Part shown: in pieces, positions 22,538-36,100 of the stretch | Numbering within the stretch: position 1 is the first letter of the stretch | Layout: every line of letters begins with the position of its first letter | Assembly (NCBI GenBank): GCA_017506865.1 | Contig: JAFCMP010000124.1 | Coordinates: 434,001 to 498,000, forward strand | DNA length: 64,000 nucleotides | Source of the DNA: Tribonema minus | Taxonomy: Eukaryota; Sar; Xanthophyceae; Tribonematales; Tribonemataceae | Direction of reading: 5' to 3' | Program-made: the position numbers and the translations under genes | The notes under the pieces: model-generated | Told to the model about the DNA's origin: nothing | Seen by the model: the letters and a program-made list of their open reading frames with translations, nothing else | Database searches by the model: none

Positions 22538-25500
22538 TTATTTTCTCAAATGGCCATCGGGATCCGCTGCGACGGATTCGCTGTTGCTGAGCCTCTCAAT
22601 GAGCGCCTGCTGCTCTGCCTCCACCCTCAGCAGACTCTGATACTGCACGTTGTTGCGGTCGAGCTCTGACATCTTCTCCTTGATGAGAACCTGCAGGGCC
22701 ATTCTCTGGCGTGCGCGATGCTCGGCTTCGCCGTCCACCTGGGTTGAGCAGCGCGAACGAGAACGCGCATGAGAACAAGGCTCGGCGGTGGCAATGTCGC
22801 TTTTTTTGTCTACGCTTTGCATTCAAAAGGAAGGCGGACTGCAACGGTGAAGCATGAAGGTACCGCCAATAGAATGCAATGCGACGGTGCTGTATGATGT
22901 GCATTCTCTCGCGCGCATGATAGTCAGCTTCGCCATCCACCTGTCACATGTAATCATTGAAGGAAGGGGCGAGAGCGCTAGTTAGGAAAAGCGCATGGCG
23001 ATGGTTGACACAGCGAATGACAGTAAAATGTACAGCTAATAGATTGCAAAAGTGGCGGTGCTGTGTGATTGCCATTCTCTGCGCGCGCGAAGAGCATGGC
23101 GATGGTTGACTCAGCGATTGACACTGTAGTGTACGGCCAATAGACTGGAAAAGTGGCGGTGCTGCGTGATTGCCATTCTCTGGCGCGCGCGATGCTCAGC
23201 TTCGCCGTCCACCTGTCACATGCAATAGTTGAAGAAAGCGGCCAGAGCGTAAGAGGCGACGTGCTTGGCAATGCAAACAGCGACGACATGTGTGACCTGA
23301 TTGACGAAATGTATAAGAATGGCGCGCGCGATGCTCAACTTCACCTTTCACCTGTCACACAGAGCAAGCATCGGCAATGGCCTGCGGTGGCATGTGTCAA
23401 AGGCTTGCTGTCGACGCTTGGTGTACGCACATTGCAGCTGCGTCGTTGAGGAAAGGGGCGAGGGCGCGAGAGCTGACGAGAACGACGATGCAAGCAGCAA
23501 CAAAATTGTGTGATCTGATTAACGGAAGGAATAGGAATGGCATGCGGGATGCTCAGCTTCGCCGTCCACCTGGTTGAGCAATGCGAACGAGAACACATGA
23601 AAAAAAGAGCATGGCGATGGCGATGTCAAGAATTTTTTTTTTGATGCTTTGCCGTTCACCTGTGTGAATGTCAAGGACGGCGATGAGAGCAGACCGCATG
23701 GTGAAGTAAACCAGTTGACACAGCGAATGAGTCTAAAATGTACGGCCAATGGAATGCAACGTGACGGTGCTGTAGGATGGCCATTCTCTGGCGCGGGCGA
23801 TGCTCAGCTTCGCCGTCCGCCTTGTTGAGCAATGCGGGCGAGAGCGCGAATGAGAGACAGAGCATGGCGGTAGCGAAGTCAAGATTTTTGTTGTGGATGC
23901 TTTCGCCGTTCACCCATGTAGTTGTCAGTGAAGGCAGTGACAGCTGACTGCAAGGTGAAGCACGGTGAAGTATCCCAGTTGAAACAGCGAACGAGAATAG
24001 AATGTACAGTCAATAGAATGCAACGTGCCATTGCTGTACGATGGGCACCATGGCACCCCTTGCCTCATGTACACCAACTCATGATCCTTACCCTTGTGCT
24101 GCCCTGCCTGTCCTCTCAACTCTCACATGGGACCTGTCTGTGCGTCTCAGAGCCGTTTGAGCTGAGAGAGGACTGTCTGCATTGATGTTTTTCTTTCTTT
24201 CTCAAAAGGCGTATTGTTAGGTGCGCAGGGATAGCCTTACTCTAAGCCTACCGTTCCATACATACCCCCTGCAGGCCGGGTGCCAGATGCGCTCCGCTCC
24301 CCCCCCCCCCCCCCCCCCCCCCCTTTTTGTAGGCCGCTTCCAGCCAGTAGAATCAGGATTGAAGTGGCCTAACCCCAACCCTAACCCTCCGCGTAACCCT
24401 AACTCTAACCCTAGGATGCGGTGGCTGAGCAGTGCTCAACCAACCGCAACCCCTTTGAGTACGTCATAGCGCCATCTCGTTTTCAAAGCAGCAGTGATGA
24501 GGATGTGAAGTGCAAGTCTAGGGTTACGGCTAGGGTTAGTGCGAGCGCAGCCCTGTGGCTAGGGCTGAATTCAGGACTGGTGTGTCAGTCAAGTCTGGTT
24601 GCAAGGCTTGCAATGGCAACCCAGGTGCTTGGATGAATTGCCATGCCATGCGTCTTTTGACACCGAAAGTGACAGCAAGCGCTGTGCGCCTTTAGCACCC
24701 AAAGTCAGGTAGAATACATACTTCTGTGAATGGACACTGTAGCTGTAGGATGTGGTCCGTTACACAGCCCTCTGTCATTGCTGCAGCCGTGTACGCATAG
24801 TCATTGAATGCCATTGGGTGGCCTTTATCCAGTCGCACCACAGTGTTGCGCGTGAAGCATAATGGTACTTCCTTTTGTGGCGTGCACGTATCTACCGGTG
24901 CAACATCTGCATCAGGTTCTGCGAAGCACGCGCTTTCACATACATGCGTGAGAGCAAATTGCATGCTGCTGCCGTCAAATGATGCCCTAGTCCTTCTCTA
25001 AACCAAACTCCAACCCTATGGACCGGCGCCACGCTAGTTGCCGTGTTCCGCATGTCTACCCCGCATATCTTCTGCTACTCTATGCAGCCCGAGAGAGCTG
25101 TGCGCCTCAAAGGCTGTAGCAGCCAAACTCAGCAGGTAGAACACGAGTGAATGGACACTGTACAGCCACAACGCGCGTTCACGTACATACATGAGAGCAC
25201 ATCGCATGCTGCTGCCCTCGAGTCATGCCCCAGCCCATTTCTAAACCTAACTCCATCCCTCCGCACCGACGCCTCATTTGCCGCCATGCTCTGCAAGTCT
25301 ATCCTGCACATCTTCTGCTCCTCTATGGAACCGCGAGTGAGCACCCAATCCTGACCCCGACCCTAGTCCTGACCTCCACCCCAGCCCTAATCATCGGCGC
25401 CACGTCACTCGCCTTGTTCCGCATGCCTATCGCGCGCAGCTTCTGCTTCTTGATGCAACCCGAGTAAGCACCCAACCATGACTCTAAACCTAATCCTGAC

Positions 25501-25766
25501 CTCAATCATAAGCAGTACTTGTCACTCGCCTTGTTGCGCATGCCTATCGCGCGCAGCTTCTGCTTCTCGATGCGGCTCGCATGAGCGTCCAGCACCGCGA
25601 CGATGCCGTGCACCGCGGCGTTGAACGCCTGCATCTTGGTCGCGAACGCCTTGCAATTCTCCTCCAGCTCCTCGCTATGCTTGAACACATCGGGGTCGAG
25701 AACGCGCACCCTGCACTCCTCGTCAAACGAGACTTGAACTTTCTCCTCCTGAGCGGTGCTGCTCAT
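22538..25766 (-). CDS. IFT20: Intraflagellar transport protein IFT20
   Basis: Two exons, complement of 25530-25766 and 22538-22738, both phase 0, 145 aa (family ~130-135). Exon 1 has the family N-terminus: F-D-E-E followed by RVLDPDVFKHSEELEENCK, and KLRAIGMRNK. Exon 2 has the C-terminal coiled coil: EKMSELDRNNVQYQSLLRVE and EQQALIERL. IFT20 is a small IFT-B subunit that also acts in Golgi-to-cilium vesicle traffic, so the organism is expected to build a flagellum. The start MSSTAQEEK was chosen because it aligns with the family start; the frame is open further upstream. The 2.8-kb intron begins with GC (AAG|GCGAGT) and is full of echo copies from both ends. Confidence 0.9.
22895..23920 (-). 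repeat. IFT20: IFT20 exon 2 acceptor echoes
   Basis: At least six minus-strand copies of (G)ACAG|GTGGACGGCGAAGC plus GAGCATCGCGC..CAGAGAATGGC end near 22940, 23212, 23350, 23572, 23660, 23822 and 23912. The true acceptor is at 22739/22738. Copies carry up to ~70 exon bases. Confidence 0.92.
24299..24324 (+). repeat. Poly-C run
   Basis: Run of about 26 C in the IFT20 intron, with CCCTAA-like repeats nearby at 24370-24415. Length is subject to sequencing slippage. Confidence 0.9.
25030..25475 (-). repeat. IFT20: IFT20 exon 1 donor echoes
   Basis: Minus-strand copies of AAGCAGAAGCTGCGCGCGAT with GGCATGCGGAACAAGGCGAGT lie at ~25395-25465, ~25265-25340 and ~25035-25095, following the true GC donor at 25530/25529. 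The nearest copy still reads AAG|GCGAGT. Confidence 0.88.
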
Positions 25767-27113
25767 GGCTGCTGCCGCTGCTGCCGCCGGCGCTGCTGCT
25801 GCTGCGGCGGCGCTGCTGCCGCCCTGCCTGGTTGGCGACCGTGGCTGCTGCTGCCGCTGCTGCTCGTGCACGGATTCCTGGCGGTGCACAGCGAGCAGCC
25901 TGGCGCAGCAGAGACAATACAATGGTGGGAGCTACTTTAACCAGGGGAAGTACTCCAAAGCACTGCAACAGAAGTAGTCGCTGTGGTGCAACGCAGGCCC
26001 TGAACATGACATGGATTCCCCTGAGGTAAAGAGAGCTGATGAATGACACGTGCTTGATGCATCTCTCTTAGGAGCAGCACTTGAAGTGATGCAAGTGTAA
26101 CTCTCAGGCTCAGGCAGCTTCCGAAAAGTACACCAGATCAGCCGTGTTACTGCAAGGAAATGCCATTCGACAGCGACCGTCAAGACAACACTTCAGGTAG
26201 CATGTAGAAGTTCGCATTGCTTGCATAAGTCAAAGCAACGCACATGCCAAGTCTGCATTGCGCACCTCGCCTGTGTTGCTGCAGACTGCTTGCGGAGCCA
26301 AATGGTGGCAACTGCTTATTTAGCAGCAGTGCTGCGCCCCAAAAGAACCCAGCTCCTTGTCACGCCTGCACTGATGTGATTGGATAACGAGCCACACGAC
26401 GCCTCTGATCTGCTGCCACCAGCTCCTGTCCCTCCTCTTCCAGCGATTTGCACCTCCTACACAGAACCCCAGGCTCAACGGATTGTAACAGTCAAGTTGA
26501 AGTAATTTTGGCGACATTCACAGGAGAGGACCATGGAGGTGATGCAAGCGACACCTGCAACGCTAAGCCCGGACATCAAGTATCCTAGCGACCTCGAACC
26601 CCGGCGGGTGTCATTCACCAGCCTCGTGCCTCCGCCAGCCCATGAGGGCTGTGAAGGCCGCCCGTCCTTTCAGCGTCAGCGAACCAGCAGACAGCAGGTC
26701 CGTGGCGTTGTTGTAGCATTGAGCCGCATTTCACTAGCATCGCAAGGCGCTCAGAATGACCCAGATGTCTGGTCTCAAAGTTAGGACTGTGCAGCGCAGT
26801 CTGGCCTGTCCTTTGCGAGTGCCTTGCGCACAACGGGGCGGGACACAGCCACCCCAAAGTCTGCACCGGCGATGTAATTGTACTTGCTTGCGCACAAAAG
26901 AGAAGTTTACACGGCATCAGTTCTATAGGCCATGACTCTTTGCTACTGTTGAACCATCTGTTTGAACCCAAGTCATCACCTAAATCTTACATGAGGGCTT
27001 GCCACTGCGTGGTGCTGTAACTCGCTTGATCTGCGAGCAACTTCCTACGTCGCAGCAATTGCGCCAGTGCTACCATTGCAGGCCAGGCTGATAACACTGC
27101 TTTCTGCCCTGAA
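25767..27113. promoter_or_regulatory. Divergent interval between IFT20 and the MDHAR-like gene
   Basis: Contains the 5' ends of two diverging genes. One 55-codon open stretch, 26533-26697 (+), starts MEVMQATPATLSPD and ends CAG|GTCCGT in phase 0. It could be an alternative first exon for the MDHAR-like gene, since exon 2 is also phase 0. No other feature is supported. Confidence 0.35.
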
Positions 27114-30100
27114 ATGGCGATTGCACCTTCATCCCCTACAAAATGCGACTGCTGCCCGGCAATGCCGTCCTCACTCTGTGTACCACTTACGCTGATGCGG
27201 CGTGCCTTTCAGTCACTGCCTGCGATGTGGTGGACGCAACCATTGCGGCAGCAGGTATCCCATTCTCTATCCCTAATCCTAATCCCACAATGCACTACGG
27301 CAAGTCCCCCCACTGCACCCCCCCCCCCCCCCAACTCCCACTATTGTCTCTAAGCTATATCCACGGTGACCTCTTACACTACGTATAGCTGAAAAATGAC
27401 GCCTGTGTCCTATGCTGTGGTCGCCCAACCCTCAAGTATGCTTCTATCCCATGTCTAACTCTTACACTACATTATGTACCGCTGACCAAACTGGCGTGCT
27501 TGCCTCCCTCCGCAGTCGTCGTCGCTGATGCGCGCCATCAGAGAGGACGACGACGCATGCGCGGAGCACCGCGCGTTCGACCTGCTGTGTGTCGGCGGCG
27601 GCGAGGCCGCGGGACACTGGGCCTCGGCGCTGGCGGCGCTCGGCGCACTTAAAGTTGAAGATCATGCACCTCAACCTGAAGTTCACAGCGCAGCAGCGGC
27701 GGCGGTGGCGGCGGCGCGCACGCATCACGGCGCTGCACGCGTACCTGATACGCAGCCACGAGTCGACGCGCCGGCGGCACGGAATAGACCATCTGAGCCT
27801 CAACTTGAAGTTTCTGGCCCGCCGCCGCCGCCGCCACGGCGGTTGAGCGCTGCGATCGTCAGCGGCGACCCGGAGGGGCTGGCGCCGTACTTGCGCGCGC
27901 CTCTTGCAGCAACTTTCCTGGCCGGATTAAATGGAATGAGCGATGAGGAAAGAGGGGGGGAGGGGGGGCCAGGGGGGTGTAGCGGGGGGGAGGGGGCGGA
28001 GCTGGTGGACGGTCACGATGCGGCGTGGTACGCGGCGAATGGCGGTGAGTGGCATTGCCGTCGAGCGCTGTGGCATGTGTATTGTGTACTCGTTGCGGTA
28101 CGCCCTGAGTACACCTTGCGTACACCTGCCACGGCGTGGTACGCGGCGAATGGCGGTGAGTGGCGTAGGTGGGCGCTGTGGCATGTGTGCTGTGTGAGCA
28201 GGCCAGGTGTTTACTGGTGTACTCGTTGAGGTACACCCTGAGTACACCTTGGGTACACCTGCCATGAGCAGGTGCCCTCATATAGTACGCGTACCATCAG
28301 CCAGTGCCAAGAAGGATCCGTTACAAAGATGGCTGAGTATTGCTGGCTGCTCATTGTCGATGAAAGGGCCGCTTTCTGCAGTCCTCGTTGTGATGTGCCG
28401 GCATGGACTTTTGCAGTAGATGATTTTTACAAAGAAAGCCGGTCCAGTGATCCACTGAGTAGGGCATGAGTGCTGCGGTTTTTGGGGTTAGGGTAAGGGT
28501 TAGGCTTCTTCCTTCAAACAAACCTACCTAAAACGCTGCTGTGCGATATCTACAAATGCAGTCACCAAACGCTACAAAGCTCAGCATTGTAGCACTCTGT
28601 GGGTCGCACGGTATGCCGGTGTCGCCGCGACTGCTCCCAGTTTGAGCGCTGTTACGCTGAGCAATATGTTGAAGTTTACAGACCCTGGTCCTCATGATGC
28701 TCGGCAGTGGGGTTGCTGATCAGTGGCTGAATGGTGCACTCTGTGTGGTCTGCAGCAGAGCCAGTTGAGCGCTGTCAGCATGTGTAAGATGTTGAAGTTT
28801 ACATGTATTCGTTTATGATACACCGATGCGTTTATTTTGTACTGGTTCTTGATGATTCTTATTCACTACGGTGAACAAAAAGCACTGTCTGCCACGTGGC
28901 ATGTTGCGCCCTGAACCACGAGCGAGTTGATGCTGATTGACAACTTGAAGTTTGCATTCCTGGTCTGGTGAAGCGGCGCTGCTGAGCGTTGCCAGGTGGT
29001 GCGCTGTGTCGTTTGAGCGCCGTCATATGTACTGAAATAGGTGTCCATAATAAAGCTGGCACTTGTCTTTGACTGGCTGTTTCTCTTGTGGTTCTTTCTT
29101 TTTGCGTGCAGGCGCGTTGCTGAGTGACTGTCAGGCCATGCGCTGCGACCTGGACCTGAGGCAGTGGAGCGCTGTCATACGGAACGAGATGTTGAAGTTG
29201 ACGCAAAAATGCCTATTTGTTTCTGCTCGTAGTATGAAGTCGACATGATGTATTGAAGTTTACATGAGATGTTGAGATTGACTTGAATTCTGATGATTTC
29301 TTCTTGTGTGCAGTGGCGCTGCTCAGCGGCTTTCAGGTTGTGCGCTGCGACCTGGAACAGCGGTACGTCGTGGCCAAGCGCGTCAGACCAGACGGCAATG
29401 GCAGTGTGGCCTACAAGGTATGTATGTATGCTCGCTATGAACTGCTTGAGTGGATCTAATGGTGAGTAGTTTTCGTGAATGAAATGAAAGAAGTGGCGCT
29501 GGCACATGAAGCATGGTCACTTCATGCACCAGTCACTATGCAAACAAAGCGCTCAAGAATATGTACATTCAGATAATGTTAGCATCAACCCTGCCCCCGG
29601 ATCCGAAATCACGAGAGAAAACAGGGTTCACACAATGCCTTTCAACTTTAATTAACGACGTACACACTTGCGGTCGAATCCTGAACGGCACAAACCTAAC
29701 TTTCAATCCGTAACCCCACCCCAAACCCTAACCATGTGTGATTCACGCAGCCGTGCACCCAGAAACATACGCTGCAGGCCCAGTGCAACAGAGTTCAGCA
29801 GAGTACAACGTTTAAGTTACCGCAGTGTGGTGAATTGCCTCCCTGCTGCGATGCGTGTGTGTGTGACTAATGTGCAGGAGACCATCAAGGTGACGTGCCG
29901 GCAGCTGCTCATTGTGGCAATGTTGAAGTTACTGTACTGTGTGCCGCGCACCCCACAAACATGCCTACTGACGCGCACCGCACGCTGCTAGGCCCAAGTG
30001 CAAGCGGAGTACAATGTTGAAGTTACTGCTAGTGCGGTGAAGTAGCTCACACTCTGCTGCAATGCGTGTGTGTGTGTGTGTTTAATGTGCAGGAGACCAT

Positions 30101-33100
30101 CGAGGTGTCGTATCGGCAGCTGCTCACTTTGAATATTGTTGAAGTTACCGGAGTGTTGTGAAGTTGCTCACTCTTTGCTGCGATGCGTGTGTGCCTGATG
30201 TGCAGGAGACCATCAAGGTGTCGTATCAGCAGCTGCTCATTGCGACCGTGTTGAAGTTACCGGAGTGTTGTGAAGTTACTCACTCTCTGCTGCGATGCGT
30301 GTGTGCGTCACACGGTCACTCATGTGCAGGAGACCATCAAGGTGATGTAACGGCAGCTGTTCGTTGCAATGGGGGCGCACTGTCAGGCCCAGTGCAAACG
30401 GAGTACAACATTGAAGTTACCTTACTATGGTTGAAGTTACTCACCCCCTGCTGCGATGCGTGTGCGTGATATTGATGCAGGAGACCATCAAGGTGTCGTA
30501 TCGGCAGCTGCTCATTGCGACAGGCGCGCGCTGCGGGGGGGTAACGCGTCAAGGGGGAGTGGAGTTTCCGTTGAAAAGTGAGTAAACGCGGGTGAAAGTG
30601 CGCGCCGATTGACAGCGCATAGCGCCACCACCGTGCTACCACCGTGCCAGAGGTGGACGACCAAGCAGCCAAGCAGACACAATTCACGAGAGGAGCGGAG
30701 TTTCCGTTGAAGAGTGAGTGAACGTGGGTGAAAGTGTGCGCCTGCACTTGCGCACTGGGTCAGCCCGCAAGGTCGGCAGGGTTAGGCTTAGGGTCAGGGG
30801 TAGTAGGATTTGGGTTAGGGTTAGGGGTAGGTAGGTTAGGGGTTTAGGCTGGCATCCGTGCTGCAACCGCTGGCACGATGCTGAGAACATCTTGCAGCGC
30901 TCTGAGGCATGTTGCCCTCACCCTAATCCAAAGCACCTTGCATGAGAATGCTCTGGCTGATGCAAGGACTCATGATGCAGCAACCTGAATCAGTGACAAA
31001 ATCTGCACACCTGAGGCTGAAGTCACATTGTAAACCATGGGAGTGCCCTGGCTGGTTCAAGAAGAGCAGCAAATCAGTCACGAAACCCACCAACGTGACG
31101 TTGAAGTTCCAGTGCTCAGCAAGGTCACTCCCTTTGCTGTTTCTCAATCTTTGGTGCTGTCTCTCATGACCAACCCTAACCTGAACCCTAGCCTGACATC
31201 TCAACCCAAACCTAAGTCACCAACAGCGCACGGCTCAACCGTGCGACAACATTCACGATGGGGGCGCTAGCGAGATGCGGGGCTGACGCCCACTAAACAG
31301 TTATTACTACAACGATTGCTTCAAGACGCTGAGCGCCAGAACAGGAGCAGCATGCACGTTGGTGCAACTGGGTTAGGGTCAGAATTGGGTTCATAGATAG
31401 GGCAGGGGTTAGGCATCGGGTTAGCTGAGCCGTCTGTGCAGCCTACAACGTCGACTTGTAAAAAGCAAACTATCTGTAGAACTGCAAATAAACTTCCGGA
31501 GTTGGTGTTGCGGGAGCCACGCTGCAGCACTGCTCTGCACACTAGCCTGATGGCAGCCGCACACACTTTGCGCTGAAGTGCTCAAGGGCGTTGGCAATAC
31601 AATGCCCCTGTCCGGCGCTATGCTGGGAATCAAATGGCAGGGTGATGTCAAGATTGGCAACAGGGTCAGACTAGCTGTTGACCGTTGTCCCTCTACGTCG
31701 CTTTCTCATTGACGGTTTGTGCGCGGCAGGCATCGAACGCGCATGCTTTGTCAGCAGGCACTAGCGACAAAAACACAATGTTCCTGCCCAGAGCTGCGCT
31801 AACCCTAAGGATTACAGCTAGGGTTACGCCATGATTATGATTAGAGCCATTCTGTACGCTTGAGCAGCCCTGAATTTCTGGTGTGATTCACGTGCCAGCG
31901 TTCCATACGACAGAAGCATTGGTGGCTGGTTCATCGGATGTGACCTGCGTTAGAGGTCGCTGACAACGCACCGCAAACAACGGCACCAGAGCGGTGCTGC
32001 TGGCACTAGCAGCATTCCCACAGGCCACGGCACGCGCAGCGACTGCAGCGCAAGCCACTATGCCTCGCCACCGAGTGCCTGGCATACGCACTATGTTCGG
32101 CCGCGCCAGCTGATTGGCTGAAATGTTCTTGCACTTCTTTAATCACGCCATGTTCCCTTCATCGAGCCTGAAAGTGTTGGAGCATGTGGCAGTTACATGT
32201 TCATTACTAGGGTTAGGGTTAGCCCTAGGTACGTACTTCCAGACAGACTACAATACATTCACTTCTAGCAGCACACGACTGGCGTCGGTCTTCTGTTGCA
32301 TTGGTCACCTTGATGTCTGCCTCTGCCGGTGTGGTGCAACAGGGCAGTGAGCAACAGCTCTCTACGTTGCCACAGAAAGGTCGTCGTGAAAATCACGTCC
32401 TGATCTGCGGCCTTTCATGATCGACGCCACTGTTTTTCATGATATTTCACGCCAACTCGGGACGTACAGAATGGCTCTTAGGGGTTTGGGTTAATATCTT
32501 CAATGTGCAGCGGTTGACCGTTGCCTCTCTTGTTTGTGTGTGGCAGGCATCGAACGCGCGTGCTTCGTCAGCCGGCACGCAGACACGGTCATTCATGGCA
32601 GAAGAGGGTCTCAGCTGAAGCTTCATCCCGCCGGTGGCGCATATGGTTTTGGATCACTGCACCCGCTTCGAGACTTGGGGGATGCATATAAGCTGGTGCA
32701 AGCGATGGAAGCAGGTGACACACGAACTTCAACATAGTGCAAGTAGCCAATTGAAAAAAAACACTTGCAGTGGGACTTGACAGCGGAGCTTAGTAGAGCG
32801 GCTGCAGTGCTCCATAGAAGTATAGTTTGTGTTGATTTGTACAGCACGTGCCACTTCATGTGCGGTGCTGCGGGACGTGACATGACTGTTTTTCCGATTG
32901 AAGCTGAGTCTGGTGCACTTGAAGCGAGCACTTGTCCATCTCATGAAAAAGCATCGCATTTACATGTAGTCGCTTTTTTGAAGGCTGCAGGCGCAGACAC
33001 ACACCCGACAGAGGTGCATCCCTCGATGAACTAGAAGCTCAGTGTGCATCAGCTTTCCGTCCTCTTCATGTGTGCAACCTTAACACCAAGTACAAAAACA

Positions 33101-36100
33101 CGGTAGCGGATCCTTTATAGTGCATCAAAGTTTGACATGGAAATTTGTGGAAGTGCCTCTCTCAAGGAACCAAGGCAGCAAGCACCATTTCCTTGGCGCA
33201 CAATGGCAGAAAAAATCTACGATTGGCTGTTTGCTCGCTTTGGGTTTGGCTAGGTTGGAGGTCAGGCTAGGGCTGGAGTCTGGCCCTAACCGTAAACCTA
33301 ACCTGCTCTTCCATCAGCGACTTCAGTTCAATTTCATCTTTGCAACACTCACCCCCCTGGATCAATGAGTGGTGTGACACCTGGACGCAGCAGTTCACAA
33401 GGTATGTACTTATATGTACTTCAGAAGTATCAGCATCCGAAAACCACACAACGATTCGACATTACCCAGACTAGCTACATGTGTGTGTGGCCATTCGCCT
33501 CACCCCTCCTAGCCTTCCCTACTGGCTCCAAATACTCCATTCCGTGCCTAACAACTGCCAAAGTCACTGACGTCGTCAGCTGCCTCTCCGGTCGCTCTGC
33601 AGTGGAATTGGATGGGCAAGATGCGTGTCTGCACTCGGTGGTGATACTGGGCAAGCCGCTGCAGTAGTGGCAGCCGATCTTGATACTCCATTCTGTGCCT
33701 AAAAACTGTCAAATTCTCCGACGTCAACAGCTGCCTCTCCGCCTGTCCTGCAGTCGAATCGGATGGGCAGGACACATGTCCGCACTCGGTGGTGATACTG
33801 GGCAAGCCACTGCAGCGGTGGCAGCCGGCCAGCGCCAGAGACGGCGCCTTTGTGGCCTTCGCCGTAGCCGCCGCCATTGCCGCGCGCCGCAGAGACCTGC
33901 GTGTGACGCTGGTGCTGGACGAAGCGGCAAGTCACATGTTGAAGTTTTGTGATTGCGCTGTTGAAGTTGTGTGATTGCCTTGTCGTTGTTCCTTGCTGTT
34001 ATGAAGGGCGTGGGCGTACGCAACGTTACTCGCCGTTTGATGACCGTTTAGTGAACAATACATGTTGAGAGAGTTGAGGTTGTGACTGGTGTAGTCAGTC
34101 ATGTGCTGGAGAGGCAACGTTTGACACGCCGCATGCAGCGCAACTGCTTCTTACAGGCTTCCAACATAAGTTTTTCACAGGTCAACACAGCGCAGATTTT
34201 TTTGCAATGAAGCCTCTGTACTCAGCGACGCCTTTTGCAGCGCCGCCCATCGCTGCAGTGCTCCCCTTACACACCCCATAAATCTTGCACCGGAGCTGAG
34301 GGCAGCACGGCACACACTTGATATTTGTGGTAAGGGCACATGATTTTTCCTACAATAGCATCGAGCAGCCCCCCCAATACGAGCGTTCACAGTTAGGGTT
34401 AGGGCTAGGGCTAGGGTCAGGGCTTCAGGTTAGGGGTAGAATTGATAGCGCTTTTTAAAGCGGCGCTGACTGATGCCATGTGCTTCACAGCTCCTTAAGC
34501 TCCTTGTAGCACCAGACAACATTGCGTTCAACACGTCATGCCAATGACCGCCCGCGGCTCATGTCCTGATGCAGCTGTCCTGAGCAGCTGTGGAGCGATG
34601 TGGACTGAATCACTGTAATCAGCAGTGCTGTCAGCTGCAGCAGGGCGTGGCAGCACCAGCGCTCAGCAGCAGCAGCGGCAGCAGCAGCAGCACGCAGCAG
34701 CAGCAGCATCGCCGCTCCCCCACCCTACTTGCTGTGTGTTGTGCAAGCGCCTCGTTGCATAATGTGGACTTGCATTGTCACCACCGCACTCGAATGCGCC
34801 TCAAAATGTGTGCTGAGGGTTAGGGTTAGGCTCAAGGTTAGAGTTGGAGTGAGGGTAAGGTTTGGGGTGCTGCACTGGGCGGCTGCTGACGGTTGCCGTC
34901 CTCTCTTCCGCTCAAACCTGACTATCTGCATTGCATTGCCTGTTCCCGATTGTTTGGTCTCGCGCGTCAGAGCGACGCAGGCGGCGCGAGGGCAGCGCAC
35001 AGCCAGCCGCGACGCCCTTCGCAGCAGTGCTCAGCGCAGCATGGCTCCGTGCAGCAGTCGCCGCGACAGCAGCAGCAGCAGCAGCAGCTCTCGACGTCTC
35101 AGTGCTCAGCGCAGCAGCTGCGCGGCACGGAAAACTGCTGCGCGAAGGCAGCGGATCCGACCGGCCTCCCAGATGCCATCTGCGCTTACTACGAGAGGTA
35201 TTGTATAGATGGTGCATGTTATGCAATTGAAATTCAGGCGCACTGAGTATTGATTCTCAATTGAATGGTTGAGTGCTTCGGGTCTTGATGTGTTGAGCGC
35301 GCAGGGGGGGCAGGGGGGGGGGCACGCACTGCACCAGGTGTTTGCATCCTCTGTACAAAGAGTCACATCCTGTGGCTTGAACTTTGCAACCGTGCACAAA
35401 CAGAGTTTTCATGTCATCGCAACATGTAGCGCGTCCAATCACAGTGTAGCGAACTCTTGGATTCTCGATATCAACTACTTCAACTCATTCTTCAAGTGTG
35501 CGACGCTCCGCAGGCTGCTTGCGCCGGCGACCGCTGAGAATCTTGACATCAACTACTTCACCTCACTCTTCAAGTGTGCGACGCTCCGCAGGGTGCCCGC
35601 GCGCGCGCCCGCCGAGGTGACTGCGGGTACTGCTTCAACTCACTCTTCAAGTATGTGATGCTCCGCAGGCTGGTCACGCGTGCCCCCGCCGATTGACTGC
35701 AGATACCGCTTCAACTCATTCTTCAAGTGTGCGACGCTCCGCAGGCTGCTCGCACGCGCGCCCGCTGAGGTGATTGTGGTCACTGCTTCAACTCACACTT
35801 CAAGTGTGTGACGCTCCGCAGGCTGCTCGCGCGCGCGGGCGTGTGCGTTGCACACGGCTACCGCGTGGAGCGTCTCTGGGCACTTGAAGAAGAGGGTGAC
35901 TTGCCCGTCTTGGAGTACAGCCCAGCGGGACTGAGGAAGTCGACGCCACGGTGAGTGAAGGCCCAGTTGAGCTTTGAGTTGAAGTTTAAGTGCAAATTTC
36001 ACCACACTGTGCTGCTGATAGAATTGCGTGGCTGGCATGGCGTGCCTGGCAGAGCCAATGAGTCGACGTCGTCGACACTGTTGTGCGTTTGAGTTTGGGT

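Noticed and set aside
26533..26697. Separate small gene upstream of the MDHAR-like gene
   Set aside because: Only 55 codons ending at a donor-like site; better regarded as a possible alternative first exon, not a gene.
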